DNA of 64,000 nucleotides from Craspedostauros australis (taxonomy: Eukaryota; Bacillariophyta; Bacillariophyceae; Mastogloiales; Achnanthaceae): contig JAMXDE010000004.1 in assembly GCA_026770025.1 (NCBI GenBank), positions 2,108,001-2,172,000 of the forward strand, written 5' to 3'. Under the pieces are notes generated by a model. It was given only the letters and a program-made list of their open reading frames with translations. It was not told where the DNA came from and made no database searches. Made by a program: the position numbers and the translations under genes. Shown here one piece after another: positions 30,347-42,092 of the stretch. Every line of letters begins with the position of its first letter. Position 1 is the first letter of the stretch.

Positions 30347-31815
30347 GGGCCTTTGTCAATACGAGTGCTCTGCCGAGACTACGCTATGCAGAAGTACGAC
30401 ACGGCGTGATATGGTTACACTCTTTCTTCAGTCGTCGTTGTAATGTTGCCTATTCGTAGCTCGTTTGGCGCGAGTGCTCGCAGGCATGCTTGTGCGTGCG
30501 GGTGCAACCTCTGGGTTGGAATGCCAGAGCGGCTTGTTGACTCTCCGAGCTGGCTGCGCACGTTGGACAAGTTTGTTCCAGATCATCTTCTTTTGTGTTC
30601 CAGACCGCATCCTTGTTCTTCGCATTCACGCCGAGCGAACTGAATGGAACATTCTTGTCGGTGACATCGGTCATGTCGCACTGCCGGTTTCATGGGACTC
30701 TGGATCGTTCATGAGAAGGGAATTTGGAATTTCACTCTGTGTTCGTATTGTTCGATTGTGCCGCCAGACCATAGAACTTTCGTGGAGCGACCAATGCTCA
30801 AGTGCAGCGCACTATGTGCGATAAATTTCATGGAGTGATATCATTGAGTTGTATTCAAAGATGGATGTTTAATTAGGTTCGTTAACGTATGGCGACCGTT
30901 CGTAACAACTCCAACGGCTCTATTCCATGTGTGTCGTGATGGTCTCACGTTGTTGTTGTAGTTCCGTGTTTGTGGCGATTTTCGCCAGTTCGTCGCAGTC
31001 CACCACCAAAGTCCACGAGTCACCAACGCAAAATTTTGAGGAGAACGCACGCAGATGTACCCACCCAACGAGCACCTCCGGATCATCAGTAGTCCTACTC
31101 CGACTTGAACGGAAGCGAACGGAAAACGTTGCGTTCACGTTCACGTTCGTCCCCATCCTCACTCTCATCCTCATCCTCCTCTGTCTCTCTATGCCCTTCG
31201 TTTCGTTCGTCGAGCTTGTTCCACTCCGACAGACATCGACTGTGGGTTGAAAGAATCAAATCGGATAGAGCAGTCAAACAGCCTCTGCTTCACCAGCAGT
31301 CCTATCACTCTCTCCGTCATCGTCACCAACAGACCATCAACACCAAGCCCTGGCTGCTCAACTCAGCTCAGCTCAACTGGGCCAGACTCTGCCAATACGC
31401 GTTGCTTATCTCCAACCAAACGCAAATCGACCCTGCGACAAGCAACCGCGCCAATCGAACGGGAACACGAGTAGCAGCAACAACAACAACAACAACTTGC
31501 AACACCTGCCGATCGATTCTTTGGAGAAGCGACGTGGTGAGGAGTCCAGGCTAAACCAACGCTCAGAGATCAACGATCAGCGATCAATCGCCAGCAATCA
31601 TCAAGGCACCGGACAACAAACGATAGCACTGGGAACCAGTCCACTCCTCTCTCTATCTCGCCCTCCGCTCGTCTTCATTTGAATTCGAATTCGAATTCGG
31701 TTGGCATTGCCTCGCTCCATTTCTGTGGAACGTGGAAGCTGGAGTGCGGTGCAGTTCAGTGCAGTGCAGTGCTGTTGCTCAAGTATTCTATAATAATTGG
31801 TGTTTGTAGAAAAGC
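30347..31815. other. Divergent promoter region, C/A-rich leader on the right
   Basis: No gene seen. Serves the dioxygenase (minus) and the rhomboid-like gene (plus). A CAA run lies at about 31473-31496, and the GAATTC triple palindrome at 31681-31698. Confidence 0.6.
31681..31698. repeat. Three tandem GAATTC units forming an 18-bp palindrome
   Basis: GAATTCGAATTCGAATTC is its own reverse complement. It lies 118 bases upstream of the rhomboid-like ATG, probably in the 5' UTR or core promoter. Confidence 0.85.
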
Positions 31816-33597
31816 ATGCCATCGAGGAAAGGGTTTTCATCGTTCTTGAAGAAAGCCAGAAGCAAAGACTCCAGGCAGGGTTCACCAACGAAGAGCCAGT
31901 TGGGCGCATCACCGACCAACACAGCAAACGTTCCATCGACGCCGTACTTCGCCGCGACGGAACAGACATCGAATCCAAGCCAACAACCACAGCAGCAGCA
32001 GCAGCAGGCGACGATCATGTCTGATCCAGAACAAGGCAACCGAACAGCCGATGCAAACAAAAGGCCCGACCCGCCGCGCGCATCGACGGGCAGGGCCAAA
32101 GTAAAGGCCACCAACAGCGGCAACACCAACGCTTCCGCCGACCCTCTGACGTCGGGATACGCGGGTGGAGAATCGACGTCGAGACGAAAGACTTCGAGCG
32201 CGCAAGTCGGCAGCAGCGATCAGTACAAGGCGGGCGGTGCGTACATGCCACCACAGCCAGTGCAAAGCACGGACACGATAGATGAGATCATGACGGAGAA
32301 GCCGCCGCAACAGACGGAGTCCGAGGACAAGTACCGCATGCCGACATACCTGGAAACGATGAGCGACTCGGTGCTCAGCGGAAAGAACAACGACGCCCAA
32401 ACGGCGGCGTCACGAACATCGTATGCGGAACAATCCAGATCAGGTCGCAAGACCATCCAGCCGCCATCGATGCGCAACAAACGCACCATCGACGCGCACT
32501 CAGTCTGCGACGAGTCCACGCAGGGCGGTGGGGGCGACGACGAAACCTACGCCAGCTTTGAGCAATCCGCAATGAGCGTCGCCGAGACGTCGTACTCGCG
32601 CTACACCGGCGAGGGCGAGGGCAGGTTGGTGCCACCCACACGGACGCGACGCGGACGACGCGATCGGGAGCACGAGCGTGACGTCATGTCTGTCGGCGCC
32701 ACAACGTACGACTCGGAGCAAAGCCGTTCCTACGCTCCGAGCGTATCGATATGGAGTGCCGCCGATTCCATGTACTACGACCCTAAGAAGCAGCGTGTCG
32801 CGTGGTGGTGCATCGCGTTCACGGCGATACAATTCATGATCCTCCTCACTCAGCTCCTCATGTGCGGCGTGGCCACGCTCGACAAGAACATGCTCGTCGG
32901 GCCATTCCCCGATGTCTTTAGCGAATGGGGCGGCAAGAACCCGTATCTCCTGCTGGTGGACAGCCAGCACTACCGCCTCGTCACATCCCTGTTCCTCAAC
33001 GTCGGCGTCATCCACCTCATCATCAATGCGTACTGCACATTGGAGACGGCGTACCGGTACGAGAGGGAGTGGGGAACGCCGAGCTTCCTCATCGTCTTCT
33101 TTGTGTCCGGCATCGCAGGTGTTGCCACGTCGTGCGTGTTCGATCCTGACACAATCGCCGTCTGCAGCTCGGGGCCGTTGCTCGGGGTGTTCGGTGCCAA
33201 GTTCGCTCAAGTGCTGAGCTGGACCTGCTTCGACATGGATGAAAGGGCGACGAATTTGGAAGACGTCGGTCTGGAACAGCTGGGCAACCTGACATGCTCC
33301 ATCGCGATGCTCCTCGTGATGAGCTTCCTCACCTTCGTCGACTTTTCGGGCAACATGGGGTCCATGTGTGTTGGCTTCCTCGTCGGCATGTTCCTCTTCT
33401 GCAGGCCCATCGAGAACCTGTGCGTGCGCTTCATGTGGGGGATCATGCTGGGTCTCTTCCTGCTGCTGGGATACGGCTACGCCATCACCTACCTGCTCCT
33501 GAACTACACCGAAACGGACGAGGACATGGAAGATTCGTGCAAGTACTTCAGCAATATCTTCCCCGAAGGATATGACTGCGACTGCGTGTGGAACTAG
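31816..33597 (+). CDS. Rhomboid-fold membrane protein, probable pseudoprotease
   Basis: 593 residues. The first 310 are disordered and cytosolic (Ser/Thr/Gln-rich, R-rich near 280). Then come about six or seven membrane segments from about 325 to 575 and an acidic, Cys-containing tail. Rhomboid landmarks: HLIIN with His400 and Asn404, equal to GlpG His150 and Asn154, and CSSGPLLGVFGAK with Ser452 in the place of the GxSG serine. In the last core helix, where active rhomboids have an AHxxG motif, the sequence reads GNMGSMCVGFLVG, placing Asn513 where GlpG has His254. The catalytic dyad is therefore incomplete, as in iRhoms and derlins, which bind and route membrane clients instead of cutting them. 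The start ATG at 31816 is the first in frame. Confidence 0.85.
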   Translation: MPSRKGFSSFLKKARSKDSRQGSPTKSQLGASPTNTANVPSTPYFAATEQTSNPSQQPQQQQQQATIMSDPEQGNRTADANKRPDPPRASTGRAKVKATNSGNTNASADPLTSGYAGGESTSRRKTSSAQVGSSDQYKAGGAYMPPQPVQSTDTIDEIMTEKPPQQTESEDKYRMPTYLETMSDSVLSGKNNDAQTAASRTSYAEQSRSGRKTIQPPSMRNKRTIDAHSVCDESTQGGGGDDETYASFEQSAMSVAETSYSRYTGEGEGRLVPPTRTRRGRRDREHERDVMSVGATTYDSEQSRSYAPSVSIWSAADSMYYDPKKQRVAWWCIAFTAIQFMILLTQLLMCGVATLDKNMLVGPFPDVFSEWGGKNPYLLLVDSQHYRLVTSLFLNVGVIHLIINAYCTLETAYRYEREWGTPSFLIVFFVSGIAGVATSCVFDPDTIAVCSSGPLLGVFGAKFAQVLSWTCFDMDERATNLEDVGLEQLGNLTCSIAMLLVMSFLTFVDFSGNMGSMCVGFLVGMFLFCRPIENLCVRFMWGIMLGLFLLLGYGYAITYLLLNYTETDEDMEDSCKYFSNIFPEGYDCDCVWN

Positions 33598-34373
33598 AGC
33601 GGGAGCATGCTCGTACGATGGCGGCACATGCACACATACCAAACACGCATGGAACGAGTGCTTGCAAGAACTTTCGAAACGATCTCTGCGACACGGTGGA
33701 CGCTTACCATGCCACACTCATCCTCACTCTGGTGTGCCTTAACATGCTCAACAATACGATACTCTACTCATGTAGGTTACCATACACACACATCAAGTAG
33801 TGCCCATTACTCATGAAGCATGGCGATTCAACATGGTGCGAAGTAGCGTAGCTCGCAGCTGTTAGAGTCAAGAATTCTCTATCTCGAGAGAGAGAGAGAG
33901 AGACTAACATCACGCTAATGTTGGTCACGAGGCGCCTTGCGTATTTGTTCGGCAAACAGCCAATCATTGTCTTCGTTGGATCGTGACACCCACGCGTGTT
34001 GGTGTCAAAAACAATGCTCGCCACCCTCGTTTCTTCCTGTTCTCCCACAGAACCGAAAAGTCGGAACATGTCAAAATGAAAGAACAAGACGGACTTTCCA
34101 GTTCTCCGCGCACAAAACGTCCATCATCCACGATGAGTGTATGTGCAAAGTACTGCAACGAGGAGGTGCGTTACTCGTCGTCTTGCAGCAAGCACAGAAA
34201 GCCCGTTCCTGGTCCTGTCCCCGGCCACATCTCACCTCTCTGTTCATCAGTCCGCACGGCCATTTCATCGACAACACTACTTTATGAAGTACAGAACATT
34301 AGTGCTTTCCCACTCTCCACCAGTACTCGTGCAGTGAGCTACGTATGCACCACGTGCGACAATCTCTGAGACG
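33598..34373. other. Spacer between tandem plus-strand genes
   Basis: No gene seen. Contains the GA-rich hairpin at 33861-33908. Confidence 0.6.
33861..33908. repeat. GA-rich hairpin bounded by GTTAG/CTAAC
   Basis: CTCTATCTC meets a run of GA units, and the structure is closed by complementary GTTAG (33861-33865) and CTAAC (33904-33908). Second member of the CT/GA hairpin series. Confidence 0.65.
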
Positions 34374-35675
34374 ATGACAGAAGTCTGGCGCAAGCGGGGC
34401 AACCCAAGGACGAGTTCTCCAACTGCCGAAAGCGCGACGCTGTCGGCCCACGCGACGTTGGAAAGTTTGCTGTGGAAGCTGAGGAGCGACGATGCGCACC
34501 TGACACGCGAAATCGGCAGGATCGTGCAGGCATGGCCGGATGCCATCCATCAGCGCAACACGCTGGGCAACCTACCGCTGCACTCGGCCTGCCGTTGGGG
34601 TTGTTCCCTGTCGGTTATTCGGATTCTCCACAAGGCCAATGATCAGGCATGCCGAACGCAAGGCTGCGAACGACGGTACCCTCTGCATTACGCATGCATG
34701 GCGACGCCCATCGCTGACGATGTCGTCCGCTTTCTGCTGCAGTGCGATGCGTCCGTTGCCAACATTGGCGACGAGACCGAACGAACTCCGTTGCACTACG
34801 CCGCCATCGCGTACATGGCACCGGCAGGTTTCTTCGTTCGATTGATCGATGCCAACCCAGCCGCGTTGCTGCACAAGGACAAGTACGGCAGCCTGCCGCT
34901 GCATTGGCTCGCCATGTCGCGCGGTAACATGCATCGCACCGTTCCGGATCGTGCGCTGGACGCCTTCCTTCTGGGCAACGAAGCGACACTGACAGTGAAG
35001 GACAATTACAACATGTTGGCATTGGAGAATGCGTTGACGTACAAGCACACGAAGATCGTCGCGAAACTCATCGACCGCATCGTCAAGTACGCGACGCACC
35101 TCAAGGAGCATCGACCGGACAAGTTCAGTGATCTATTTCAAACGTACTGCTCCCTCCCCAAGGTCCTGGAACGATTCTGCGAGGAATGGAAGGACCTTGC
35201 GCAGACTGACTTTGGTGGTGGAAATCTACCGCTGCATCTGATTTGCAATGGCCAAGGAACATGCAATCAGCAGTCGTTGGAGTTCATCACAAAGCTTGCA
35301 CCGAGCACCATCGCAGAACGCAACGATGATGGGCAAACCCCGTTGCATTGTTTGTTGCAGAGGCATGCAGCCAATGTACCATGCGTCAAGGCTCTCATAT
35401 CGGCATGTCCAAAGGTGGTGTACATTCAAGATTCGAAGGGTCAGCTTCCCCTGCATCTCGCGTGCAAGGTGAAGGAGGAATCATCGGCGTTGTACTGGAC
35501 GCTTGTAAACCTGGTGCACTCACAGGGCCTCGGCGGTGTCCATCAGGCTGATCGATGTGGGACCACACCACTGGTGTTGGCATGCCAGCGTTGTGCAGAA
35601 GAATCGTACGGTGACGACCCGCTGGCTCTCACATCGTTATATGAAATGATTATCTCCGATCCTGCGCAATTTTGA
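34374..35675 (+). CDS. Ankyrin-repeat protein
   Basis: 433 residues with at least seven ankyrin-like units. Typical helices are GNLPLHSACRWGC (about 64), RYPLHYACMAT, RTPLHYAAIAYMA, GSLPLHWLAMSRG, GNLPLHLICNGQG, GQTPLHCLLQRHA, GQLPLHLACKVKE and GTTPLVLACQRCA. The PLHxAC pattern and irregular spacing are typical of stramenopile ankyrin proteins. It has no signal peptide, membrane segment or enzyme domain; the function is presumably binding of a protein partner. It is convergent with the thioredoxin-like gene. Confidence 0.9.
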   Translation: MTEVWRKRGNPRTSSPTAESATLSAHATLESLLWKLRSDDAHLTREIGRIVQAWPDAIHQRNTLGNLPLHSACRWGCSLSVIRILHKANDQACRTQGCERRYPLHYACMATPIADDVVRFLLQCDASVANIGDETERTPLHYAAIAYMAPAGFFVRLIDANPAALLHKDKYGSLPLHWLAMSRGNMHRTVPDRALDAFLLGNEATLTVKDNYNMLALENALTYKHTKIVAKLIDRIVKYATHLKEHRPDKFSDLFQTYCSLPKVLERFCEEWKDLAQTDFGGGNLPLHLICNGQGTCNQQSLEFITKLAPSTIAERNDDGQTPLHCLLQRHAANVPCVKALISACPKVVYIQDSKGQLPLHLACKVKEESSALYWTLVNLVHSQGLGGVHQADRCGTTPLVLACQRCAEESYGDDPLALTSLYEMIISDPAQF

Positions 35676-36013
35676 GGTGATTCCATACATTCCTATTATG
35701 CATGCTGCGAACGTCATAAAAGGAAACATCCGCAACAGGACACATCAGTGACTGATTGAGTGAGTCGGCTTATCTGTAGAGAGTATAATAGCATGGTAGA
35801 CGTACTCGTACACTGATGAGCAGGAAACCGAACAACAGACATGCCTACGCATCCGTACGTATGGTACTCGTACGTGCATTCGCACTCGTAGAGTGCACTG
35901 TACGATTACATAAGAATACAATACTCTCTCACGCTCTCTCTCAGAGAAAAATGAGGATGGCAAAGGACAAATGCTTCGAGGAAGTTTCGATGGTACGGTT
36001 TGTGCCGCGACAC
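35676..36013. other. Spacer between convergent genes
   Basis: Holds two TACTCGTA motifs (35803-35810 and 35865-35872), a GCACT/AGTGC inverted repeat near 35882-35896 and a CT/GA hairpin. No gene seen. Confidence 0.6.
35924..35946. repeat. CT/GA hairpin, third copy
   Basis: A CT-rich run followed by AGAGA between the convergent ankyrin and thioredoxin-like genes, about 70 bases past the thioredoxin stop codon. It is a weaker hairpin than the copies at 12304 and 41895. Confidence 0.5.
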
Positions 36014-36957
36014 TTAGTCACCCTTCTTTTTGTTGCTGCTGCTGCTGACGTCGCCTCCTGCGCCCGCACTGTTGCTGCCGCTCGTGACAATGCCCAAGCC
36101 AAGGGTGATCAACGCACCCCAGATCAAGCCAAGCACGAACACCAACGCCGCAGCATTCTTCCTGACTTCCACGATATGGTCCAAATCATTGATCAACGAT
36201 TTGACGAATTGGTTGGAGTCGAGGAGTTCTTCAAACCACGACGGTGGCGCTGGGACGGGTTCACCCTTCGCTGCCTTGTACCCTTCCATCGCGAATTCCA
36301 ACAAGTCATCCGATGCTCTGGGTCCTTTGTAGGTGAAGACTTGACCATCCGCAATGTACTTGAGGGTTGGGTACCCGGTGACGCCGAACCGGCTGCAAAC
36401 ATCCATGCTTTCTGTGCAATCGACTTTGGCCATCACGATCCCAGCATCGGCAAACATCTCGTCCTCCTTGAGCTGGCTAGATGTCTCTTTCCAGATTGGG
36501 TCCAACCGCTTGCAGTGGCCGCACCATGGCGCGAAGAACTGCAGCAGAAAATAGTGGAGCAGAGGAGAGCAGAGTGGAGTGCACGATTTGGTTCATGCCG
36601 TATGAATGAAGGTGATGTAAGTCTTTGGGTGAGTGCCTATGCTGAGTTGAAGTTGGCGCCGTTACTGCATGCCATCAACATTGAATGCCACATGACATGA
36701 CCATCAACTCCGCACGTAACGAGTGAACTGATCCCATTTCAGAAGAACACGGCACATGTTCTTTTGTGACGCACCTTGACGAACCATTTTCCCGTCGTTT
36801 GGCCAGTGCTCGCCTGAGTCTGATGTTCAAATGTGGCGCTTGTCAGCTCGACGACCTGGGCGCTCGTCGTCGCGATGGTGGACGCAACTACGAGTACCAC
36901 CCACATCATCATCCAGCCGGCGGCGACACCCGTCGTTGCTGATCGAAGGGAGAACAT
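36014..36957 (-). CDS. TMX-like membrane thioredoxin of the ER, two exons
   Basis: Exons 36957-36775 and 36538-36014; the GT-AG intron is phase 0; 235 residues. An N-terminal signal peptide (GWMMMWVVLVVASTIATTSA) is followed by a thioredoxin domain with FFAPWCGHCKRLDPIW, so a CGHC redox site, and GVTGYPTLKYIADG with the cis-proline. A membrane helix (ALVFVLGLIWGALITLGLGI) lies near residue 205. The protein ends KKGD, which fits the KKxx ER-retrieval rule. It should be a type I ER membrane protein that forms or shuffles disulfides of secreted proteins, like human TMX or plant PDI-like proteins. The intron sits just before the active site. Neighbouring genes give no hint of its clients. Confidence 0.92.
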
Positions 36958-38127
36958 CGTGTGCGAATGTAGAATATTATTTTGTGCAATACTGCTCCGT
37001 GTGTAAATCTAATGCACGATCTCAATGTTGTTGCGGAGGCCGTCCATGTGCGGCAGCATCGCTCAAACATGCGGAAAGAAGGAAGGAAAGGAGAAAGATC
37101 TTCATGGCCGTCGTTGCGCTCTCCAGCGCGGCCGCGTGATGGTGCAAGGCAACACCACCAAGACGCCCACTTTTTGCGGAGATTCGATTTCGCGTGACAC
37201 AACCACATCCAAGACTGATACGGGACTGAACGATATTGTCGACAGGACTTGTTTAGTCCTGATGTTGTTTTGGCGCGTCATCTCAACAACCGTTTGGGCC
37301 GTTATTTCTGTGATGCCAAGGCATCAAGAGAAAAAGAGAAAGCGAACAAGGTCCTTTGATGAGGAGGTGTCAAGTGACGCGCAACTGGTTGCGTTGATGG
37401 CTTTGTTCTCATTCCCCTCTCCCTCTCTGCGCATTGCACAATGTACGTACGAACACGAACGTGAGGCACGAATGCCGACGCTCTCTTGGCTGGTGTCATC
37501 CATCACAGACATCGAAGCTTCTCCCCTCTCTCATCCCCTTGATGCTGATGCTGATTCTGATGCCGACGCTGACGCCAATGCGATGTTTCTCCCTCTCGCT
37601 CCTTCCCTTCTCTCCTCGCGCACTCGCACCCTTGGCGTCATGCTTGGTGTGCGTCATCTGGTGTCCCGGCCTGCAGAAGAGGAACTCATTTCAGAGCTTT
37701 GCATCTCCGTCGACATCGTCATCATTGCTCCTCTTCTTGACAGCGATACCAGAGTGTGAAGGCGACATTCAACGAGAAAGTGACGATGATCATCACACTG
37801 TCCTTTCCTGAATGACAAACACAGACACAACCACGTCCAAGTCACAACCAAACTCAGGCCAGCCTCAAGATCACATAACAGCATCGCCTTGTCAAAGTCT
37901 TGCTTTGCCGCTGATCCTTCATCCATTCATCCATCCATTCGCCTGTCCATCCATTGACACGCCCATCAAGTCACAACCAGCAACGCAGCAACACTCCAAC
38001 ACCCTCGCGGAACAAGCTGGACCCCAAAGCTCCTGCAACAGAATCCGCACTCGTCAACTACAGAAGGAATACCAGCGTCGGTTGACGGAAATCACTTTGG
38101 ATCGAAGATCGCCACAACATTCCCATC
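36958..38127. other. Divergent promoter region
   Basis: Lies between the thioredoxin (minus) and lipase (plus) starts. A 244-codon frame at 37025-37759 has no recognisable domain and low-complexity composition, so I do not call it. The last 300 bases are C/A-rich leader. Confidence 0.55.
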
Positions 38128-41100
38128 ATGACCAAGGGTGAATCGATCTCACTCGATGAGTGGGTGGAGATATTGCACCGTCTCCTGGATCAGTGAGTTC
38201 CAAGCATAGATGTTCATCGTTCAGCGCCAACAGGGGCCTTCCTGGATCCATTTGATTGTGAGGAGGACACGCAATATGCCAGCTTACGAGTACTCATGCG
38301 CGTACATATTCCCCAAATACGTGTGCCCGTATCTGGACGTGTGCACGTACATGCCGCGATGCGACGCGACGATCATCCACCATGGTGTGTGCTCAACACA
38401 TCCCCTCACACTGACGTGTTTTGTTTCCACCCATGTGTCCTGCCATGATCTACGCACTCGCTGTAATCCCCCTCACCAACTCCAATCACAAACCACCCTC
38501 TGTTTGCATAAATACAGGACGGCGATATTCGTCGTCGGCAATCTGCCCCACGTCCAAAAAATGAGCTACGAAGTCATCGATGCCGTCTTTGCTCCATCGA
38601 CAGTTTTGAAACAGCTCGTCATCGCGACTATTCTGCAAACAGGATTCATGACGATATCACAAGTTACGAGCATCACCAACCAGCTACTGTCGCGCATGTT
38701 CTCCAAGAGGCAACGCTACATCCAGGATCTCAAGCAGCTGCAGCAGCAGGCCGCCACGCAAGATGAATGGTTCGATCTGGCGGAGCGCATAGACAACGTC
38801 CAAGGCAACGACGTTTGGAGGAGTGACCCCACCTGCCAATTGTACGAACGAGAGCGTATCCAGGCACGCATCGATGAATTCGTGCACCTCATGCGTCGGC
38901 ATGACATCTTCGAGCTCATGTTCGAACTGCGCGGCGGCATCGGAAGGAACAAGTTCGGATTGCTCCATGAAGGTCTCTTCAGCAAGGCGATGGCTGGCTC
39001 CAAGGTCTTGGTCGAAACGTATCACAACGTGGTGTGCGCGGCGCTGGATTTCGTCTGTGATGCACCCAACATGATCCCAAATCCAACAGCGCCGAGGCAT
39101 CTGCCCACAAATCCCAATGGAAGGAACAGCGTGAACCAAATGGAACAATCGTCGCCAGATATCCACATCCCCACCGAGACCAAACTGGCATTCTTCAATG
39201 AAACACGACACTCCTACGGAAGGACGGCTGTGCTGCTTTCCGGTGGCGCCGCACTTGGCATTTATCATGTCGGCGTAATCAAGACGTTGATGGAAAATCG
39301 ATTGATGCCACGGGTACTGGGTGGTTCCTCGGCGGGGTCAATTGTGTGCGCCCTCATCGGAACCCGCACGGACGAGGAGTGCACCCGAGACTTGTTCCAG
39401 ACGCGGGGCACCAACGCACCGGGGCATTCTGGAAAGCTTCAACTCGACTTCTTCCGCCCTCTCTATGGCCATGAGAGCGAGGATAGAGCCAGTGAACGCA
39501 ATGACTCATCGTCTTCAGCTGCACAGAAATCTGCGAATCCGTTCGTTGCAGCATTTCGAAACTCCGCGGGAGCCTTTCATGATATGAAGAAGACAATGCA
39601 GCTACTCGTCCCCATCGAACTGCGGTACGCAACATCTTTGGTTTATGATGCGATCACCGGCAATAAGAGACCACAGCACATGCTGATCAGTGACACCGAG
39701 CACTTCCGAGATCGAATCAAGATGGACATCGGCGACTTCACCTTCCAAGAGGCATTTGATCGAACTGGGCGCATTTTGAACATCACAGGTGAGTCGAGAC
39801 TTCGCTTGGTTGCCGCGCCATCTGTACCAAACGAGGAAGAGCATGGCTGCGACTACGACTACGGAAACAGAGGAGTGGGTGTACTCCACTCGTATCAAGG
39901 AAATTCACCGTTGTGATGCATTCAATAACCCCGAGAGTACACTGTTCATGCATCAGAGCGCGAGAGGGCATGCCAGACTATCCACAGAGGTCTCTCCAGC
40001 GGCCATGAATGTACTCGTACTCACCACAGTCCTGACGTGCCTGATTGTGCTCTCATTCTCTCTCCTTCCGACTCGTGTAGTGACACCAAACAATAGCAGC
40101 GACCCGCCTCGTCTCCTCAACTACTTGACAGCACCGCATGTCCTTGTGTGGTCAGCAGTCGTCGCATCATCGGCATTACCAGGCGTGTTCGAAGCAACCA
40201 GGCTCAAGGTACGGGACGCGGATGGAACTGAACGATACGAAAGCGCAGAAGGTGCCGTTTTCACAGATGGCTCGATGGAGCAAGATCTGCCGATGCAGCA
40301 GCTAAGCGAAATGTTCAACGTCAATCACTTCATCATCAGCCAGGCAAATGTCCACGCCGTCATGTTCGCGTCGTACAATCAGGACCAGGGCGTATGGGCA
40401 AATCCTGTGGCCGGGCTGATCAATTCAGTTCTCGCATTCCTGAAGGACCGAGTGCGAAGTTGGTTGGCCTGCATCGTCGAATTGGTCGGCACACGGCGCA
40501 TCGCTCCTTTGCATTCCACATCTCGTGGTCTCATGACGCAGCTCTTCACGCAAGATTACGATGGCAGAGCCTGTGACATCTCCCTCATCCCGTGGCAAAA
40601 CCACCGCAGTCTGCTCAGCGCCCTCATGCACTGTCTCTACAACCCAAGAGACGATGAGTTCGTCGAGTGGGTGGAGGCAGCCGAGCGAGAGACCTGGAAG
40701 CACATCCCAGCCATCAAGTCGCACATCGCCGAGGAGGTGACGCTGGACCGTTGCGTTCAGCGGTTGCGAAAGCGTCTGGTGGTGGAATCCTGGGAGAAGC
40801 GAACGCGACAGCTCTCCACGGGTCAAAAGATGGGAGAACGCGTTCCAAGTTTCTTCACCAGCCCCAGCCTCGTCAATCTCGGAGGGCTAGGAGTGGGCGA
40901 CTTGACCAGCATTCAGAACGTAGATTCGGAAATAACGCCGAGATCAAACGTCAATAGCTTTCACCATGCGGACATAAATCTCGGCTGGCAAGGCCAAGGA
41001 CTACGAGGCAACCGATCTTGCGGGTCTTTCCAGCGGTCGTCATCCATGAGCTCCGGACTCTTCATTGAGGGTGATGATGCGCCTCCCCTGTCATCATGCA

Positions 41101-41417
41101 TGGCCCAGCAAGGCGAGCAGCACGCTGGCGAGCAAACGGCGACGCCTGTCTCCAACCCAAAGCAGCCACCTCTGTCTAATGGCGGAACTCATGCACATTT
41201 CATAGAGTCCCTGAACAACAGAGAGTACATCAAAACCACAAGCATGGCTCAATTTTATTACCGAAAGACGCCAAGCTACGGCAACATTCCTAGAAGCCAA
41301 AGTCACGGAGCCACCGCAACGGGGAGCCGACAGAAGTACCAGCGCCGCAAGTCACGGAGCCACACCGATCTGGACACCGCATTTTCAGGAGCCAACGAGG
41401 GAGCCATGACACCATGA
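38128..41417 (+). CDS. SDP1/Tgl3-5-type triacylglycerol lipase (patatin fold), three exons
   Basis: Exons 38128-38192, 38518-39788 and 40081-41417; introns are GT-AG with matching phase; 890 residues. The N-terminal DUF3336-type region (TILQTGFMTISQ, ..RRHDIFELMFELRGGIGRN) precedes a patatin domain with GRTAVLLSGGAALGIYHVGV (glycine-rich oxyanion loop), GGSSAGS with nucleophile Ser293, ITVTPNNSSDPPRLLNYLTAP, and FTDGSMEQDLPM with catalytic Asp508. This combination is that of plant SDP1 and yeast Tgl3/4/5, which start oil breakdown at lipid droplets by hydrolysing triacylglycerol. The C-terminal 150 residues are Ser-rich and disordered. Intron 2 falls inside the conserved NIT|VTP segment, which confirms the splice. 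Exon 1 (22 codons) is the least certain part. Confidence 0.93.
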
Positions 41418-42092
41418 GAAAACGAGTATGGCACCATTCGTCGATTTTTCATTTCAGCGCGACGGAACTGTTGCCACACGGACAAATGTTCGTGCCTGTG
41501 GTTTGGACAATGGCGGGCGTCTCCTTCTGTTCGCAGGTGTGCGTCCTCGTACGCTCGAAGGCCATATACGAGCATCCCCCTACTCATGGCTCACACTAGC
41601 GATCGTACACGTGCCAGGGGCAACAGCTAGATCAGTGCCACAAACAAGGACTTGATTCATGTGTACCGCATCTTGAAGCACCAGCAGGACAAGAGATTCT
41701 CCACAAACATGGAGGAATCCACGAGTATCGTTTGGTATGCTCTTCATAGAGCTAATCTTCTGCAGCCGTGGAACACGAAGGCAGATACTCCACGAACAAT
41801 ACATACAAATAGAAAGTCAGATTCGATGCTTCAGTTGCTGGTTGTATCGACATTCCAAACGTTGTTTGATTTTCACCATGTCCTGTCATGTGATCTCTCT
41901 CTCTCTCTCCAGAGGGAGAGGCTATCTTCGTCTACCCGAACGGTCATCTTCAGAGAGATAGACACCATCGAAGAGTACACAATAAAAGTAAGGTAGTCTG
42001 TACTCATAGCCGAGACTTGAAGGGAACAACGTATAATTAATACATAATTGGCCACAGCAGATCGCGCGATTTCATTCTCCTTCCATGTGGTA
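41418..42092. other. Spacer between convergent genes
   Basis: No gene seen. Contains a CT/GA hairpin at 41895-41920. Confidence 0.6.
41895..41920. repeat. CT/GA hairpin, fourth copy
   Basis: A CT run, then CCAGAGGGAGAG. On the minus strand it shares the CTCTG-GAGAGAGAGAGA core with the copy at 12304-12334. Confidence 0.65.

Noticed and set aside
32500-33717. 405-codon minus-strand frame opposite the rhomboid-like gene
   Set aside because: Composition (His, Glu, Val, Arg) is a mirror of the membrane protein's codons; no family features.
37025-37759. 244-codon plus-strand frame in the thioredoxin/lipase promoter region
   Set aside because: No domain, low-complexity Asp-Ala run and no family similarity; left as spacer.
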